A stretch of DNA of 64,000 nt from Candidatus Poribacteria bacterium (GTDB lineage Bacteria; Poribacteria; WGA-4E; PCPOR2b). The position numbers were made by a program, and so were the translations under genes. Below the pieces are notes generated by a model that searched no databases, was not told the origin of the DNA, and saw only the letters and a program-made list of their open reading frames with translations. The stretch is taken from the NCBI GenBank assembly GCA_022822005.1, contig JAJECO010000062.1, positions 164,057 to 228,056 of the forward strand, written 5' to 3'. Shown here piece by piece: positions 61,842-64,000 of this stretch; positions within the stretch are counted from its first letter, which is position 1, and each line of letters begins with the position of its first letter.

Positions 61842-62609
61842 ATGAATATGCTCCCATTCACTATCAAAACAACAGATCAGGCGACGATGCATCTTTGCCG
61901 CATTACGCCACCGGAACAGCATGAAGAGCTCGATGTTTCAGTCGGATTCCTGCTCCGTTCATGGGAGATTCATCACCTGAACGCCCTCAGAGATAGCACA
62001 CGTCGTAATCTCACGCGGCACATCCTCAATGAAGTCCCCAACGATGCTTACAAGATATTTATACGGTTTTTGAGAGATACCGCTGAACCTGAAACCTTCC
62101 TACCAGCGATCCGATTAAATCGCTATCTGCATCGTCAATATTGTCTCCTTTTATCCACCAGTCGAGCACGCGAACTGTTTGCGGTCCATAACAGTGGCGG
62201 TCGACACAGTCAGCGCCTTATTAACTTTAGCGGGTACGACCTCATTGTGGGTACAGGGATTCAACTGTTAGACACAGAAGCTTACCTAATTGCACCAAGC
62301 AAGTATACAATCTTTCTTCGTCAGGTGAACGCAGCCAATGAGATCAATGTCTACCATAGCGATTTCATTGATCTCGGCGGTAGTACGCCCCCACCGTTGC
62401 TATTCCGCCCTCAAGAGATCATCGATATTGTTCGGAATAATATCGGCGCAGAAACCGAGAGCAAAGCACATCATGAGCAAGGCCACAGGGAGGAATCACC
62501 CGCAACGATAGTAGACTGCCCAGAATGCGGTGGGGAGGTTCAACGAATCGGTGGGGAGAACTATTTCTGCCTTGAGTGCAGTTGGGATAACTTACCGGCA
62601 CTGAGGTAA
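61842..62609 (+). CDS. Hypothetical protein with C-terminal zinc ribbon
   Basis: A protein of about 255 residues; an upstream GTG at 61830 is also possible and the start is not decided by a ribosome site. Residues 1-190 look mixed helical with no recognised family. The final 35 residues contain D-C-P-E-C-G-G-E-V and Y-F-C-L-E-C, a two-pair zinc ribbon suited to nucleic-acid or protein binding. It stands alone between oppositely oriented genes. Confidence 0.5.
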   Translation: MNMLPFTIKTTDQATMHLCRITPPEQHEELDVSVGFLLRSWEIHHLNALRDSTRRNLTRHILNEVPNDAYKIFIRFLRDTAEPETFLPAIRLNRYLHRQYCLLLSTSRARELFAVHNSGGRHSQRLINFSGYDLIVGTGIQLLDTEAYLIAPSKYTIFLRQVNAANEINVYHSDFIDLGGSTPPPLLFRPQEIIDIVRNNIGAETESKAHHEQGHREESPATIVDCPECGGEVQRIGGENYFCLECSWDNLPALR

Positions 62610-62637
62610 GAGTCTACAACTCAAATTAATTCCGTAC

Positions 62638-63162
62638 TCAACGAAACCCGGAATTCGGTGGATTCGGCTTAGGGCGCTGCCAGCTCCGGTTCGCAACGCG
62701 GATTTGGATGCGCTTATTATTCCATGCACCATCACGCAGCACACGCGCCCCACCCGTTTCAACGCCAGTTGGATTTCGTATGGGGCTAACGGCGTAATAA
62801 TCGGGTTCGTACCAATCGTGGCACCACTCCCAAACGCTACCTGCACAATCGTATAAGCCGAATTCGTTCGGTGGGAAGCTGCCCACCGGCAGCGGTACGC
62901 TGTGCTTTTGACCAAAATCTGCACGTCCTTTGGGAGATTCATCGCCCCAAGGATACTCCTTTTGGATGAGACCGTCCCTTGCGGCTTTCTCCCATTCCGC
63001 TTCGGTGGGCAGCCGTTTAGCCGCCCATTGACAGTAGGCAACGGCATCGAACCAACTGACATCAACGACAGGCTGTCGAGGCTTCTTGAATTTTCGGTCG
63101 TTCCAATGGGGTGGAGGCGGGTGGTTGGTCGCTTCCATAAATCTCGCATACTGCTCGTTTGT
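62638..63162 (-). pseudogene. Truncated formylglycine-generating enzyme (SUMF1-type) remnant
   Basis: The frame contains the SUMF1 fold core: A-T-N-E-Q-Y-A-R-F-M near the beginning, V-S-W-F-D-A-V-A-Y-C-Q-W, R-L-P-T-E-A-E-W-E-K-A, N-E-F-G-L-Y-D and V-W-E-W-C-H-D. The family's first part, with the M-G motif, is missing: a TAA lies just upstream at about 63170. At the other end the usual G-F-R-C-V-R becomes G-F-R-TGA-V-R-N. No sulfatase gene is nearby. Truncation suggests a decayed copy. Confidence 0.7.
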
Positions 63163-63305
63163 TGCTATATATTATGTTCGACATTTAGCAATTCCGACTG
63201 AGCGCAGGGGCACTGACCGTACTTTTGATTTGCTTAATCACCAACATGCTGCTATACTTCTGTTTAGTAAAGTCCAGAAAACTTATAAGAAAGGATAAAC
63301 CACCC

Positions 63306-63851
63306 GTGACTTTAGCAGAAGTATTCGATACCTGTCAAGACATTGAACTCAGGCATGCAAAATTATACGCAACACTGTCCCTTCTGCTGGGGAATGTTGA
63401 TGAGCGGGTCGCTCGTTTTTGGGAACAGATGAGCACAGAGGAATGGCAACACTATATCCTTGTCGATTTTGGCAGATCGCTGTGCGCTCGCAGCTTTGGA
63501 TTGGAGTCACCAGCCACAGAGATGCCGCATGTATCTATCCAGCGGATCATGGAATCCCTAGACAAATATGAGGGGCAAGTTTTTTCAGAACAGGTTACGC
63601 TCCAAGAGGGATTTGAAATTGCCATTGAGATAGAGGGAAGTGAAGCAGACACAGTTTATATGTATCTCCTTTCAATTATCAGAAAGGCGATTTACCAGAG
63701 CGAAGAAACTTACTTATTGGATCGAATTTCCCAAATCGAGAAGGACATGCATACGCATATTGATCATCTGATTGATGCAACAAAACGGTTTGCCAAGGAT
63801 CCGGACCTCGTTCGAAAAGCGTATAGCTTAAAGGAGCACCACGCTCATTAG
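63306..63851 (+). CDS. Ferritin-like/rubrerythrin-type protein
   Basis: A 181-residue four-helix protein from the GTG at 63306. Likely diiron ligands are seen in I-E-L-R-H (Glu14, His17), T-E-E-W-Q-H (Glu46, His49), the E-I-E-G-S-E-A segment and Q-I-E-K-D-M-H-T-H near the end. This ExxH-rich pattern fits a rubrerythrin-like or ferritin-like di-iron site without the rubredoxin tail. It may deal with peroxide or iron. No clear ribosome site is present. Confidence 0.65.
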   Translation: MTLAEVFDTCQDIELRHAKLYATLSLLLGNVDERVARFWEQMSTEEWQHYILVDFGRSLCARSFGLESPATEMPHVSIQRIMESLDKYEGQVFSEQVTLQEGFEIAIEIEGSEADTVYMYLLSIIRKAIYQSEETYLLDRISQIEKDMHTHIDHLIDATKRFAKDPDLVRKAYSLKEHHAH

Positions 63852-63947
63852 TTGAGAGCACAATAATTTCCGCTCAAGCAGCGGAAACAGGGAGTTCACG
63901 ATAATTTAACTCTCTATTCTACCTAAGTTTTGAGCCAAAAATGTTCT

Positions 63948-64000
63948 AGGACTTACGCACTTGAACGCACGCTTTGACGCGCAATGAATTGCGCTACTAC
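63948..64000. mobile_element. MITE-like element, family C, left end at window edge
   Basis: AGGACTTACGCA, the family C terminus, starts at 63948. The following bases (TTGAACGCACGCTTTGACGC...) differ from the two complete copies, so it is a variant or a different element with the same end. The right end lies outside the window. Confidence 0.5.

Overview
The window looks like a chromosomal contig of an uncultured bacterium of the Poribacteria type or a close relative. This is inference from gene content: four phytanoyl-CoA-dioxygenase-like proteins, three Gfo/Idh/MocA oxidoreductases, two enolase-superfamily enzymes, three DapA-like lyases, a tandem amidohydrolase pair, a formamidase, a secernin, and in-frame UGA codons that look like selenocysteine. 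Base composition is near 50% GC. Non-coding DNA is full of short palindromic repeats and MITE-like elements with no transposase. I see no rRNA, tRNA, CRISPR array, prophage or complete insertion sequence.

Layout. 1-4641 is a catabolic block: a truncated Gfo/Idh/MocA gene, then on the minus strand an enolase-family dehydratase, a beta-propeller protein, a second oxidoreductase and a selenocysteine peroxiredoxin. 4951-12501 (plus) holds doxX, a dnaJ-like gene, ndk, a DUF2064 transferase, a GatB/YqeY protein, an NtrC-like regulator with a degenerate receiver, a membrane protein and moxR. 12778-23914 (minus) holds an unknown gene, carA-carB, a small protein, a methyltransferase fused to an Mrr-like nuclease domain, an acetyltransferase, and the group HD phosphohydrolase-pyrR-pyrC. 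That last group is preceded by a PyrR-type RNA attenuator. 24234-33693 (plus) holds two DapA-like genes, aroA, a double-domain peroxiredoxin with two in-frame UGA codons, aroK, aroQ, efp, accB, ilvD, a YgiT-type zinc finger gene and rlmB.

33885-49189 is accessory: a GH88-like hydrolase, two dioxygenases, a DUF488/coiled-coil/HEPN-like/TPR protein, formamidase, uracil-DNA glycosylase, two amidohydrolases with a Rieske protein, a NucS-like nuclease, small membrane proteins, DUF433, and an oxidoreductase convergent with an enolase-family enzyme. 49529-64000 holds a dioxygenase, an SDR, a TIM-barrel-like protein, a stand-alone PglZ protein, an exported beta-rich protein, a HicB remnant, a fourth dioxygenase, a secernin, a large membrane protein, a zinc-ribbon protein, a decayed formylglycine-enzyme gene and a ferritin-like protein.

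How the genes fit together. The core genes cover pyrimidine synthesis (carAB, pyrC, pyrR), the shikimate pathway (aroA, aroK, aroQ), branched-chain amino acids (ilvD), fatty-acid synthesis (accB) and translation (efp, rlmB). The accessory genes suggest scavenging of sugar acids, amides and aromatic or carboxylic compounds. The strongest second-look items are the selenoprotein pair with SECIS-like hairpins, the PyrR leader placed before an HD phosphohydrolase, the HEPN-like/TPR fusion, the orphan PglZ, and three families of small palindromic elements, one with covarying hairpins.
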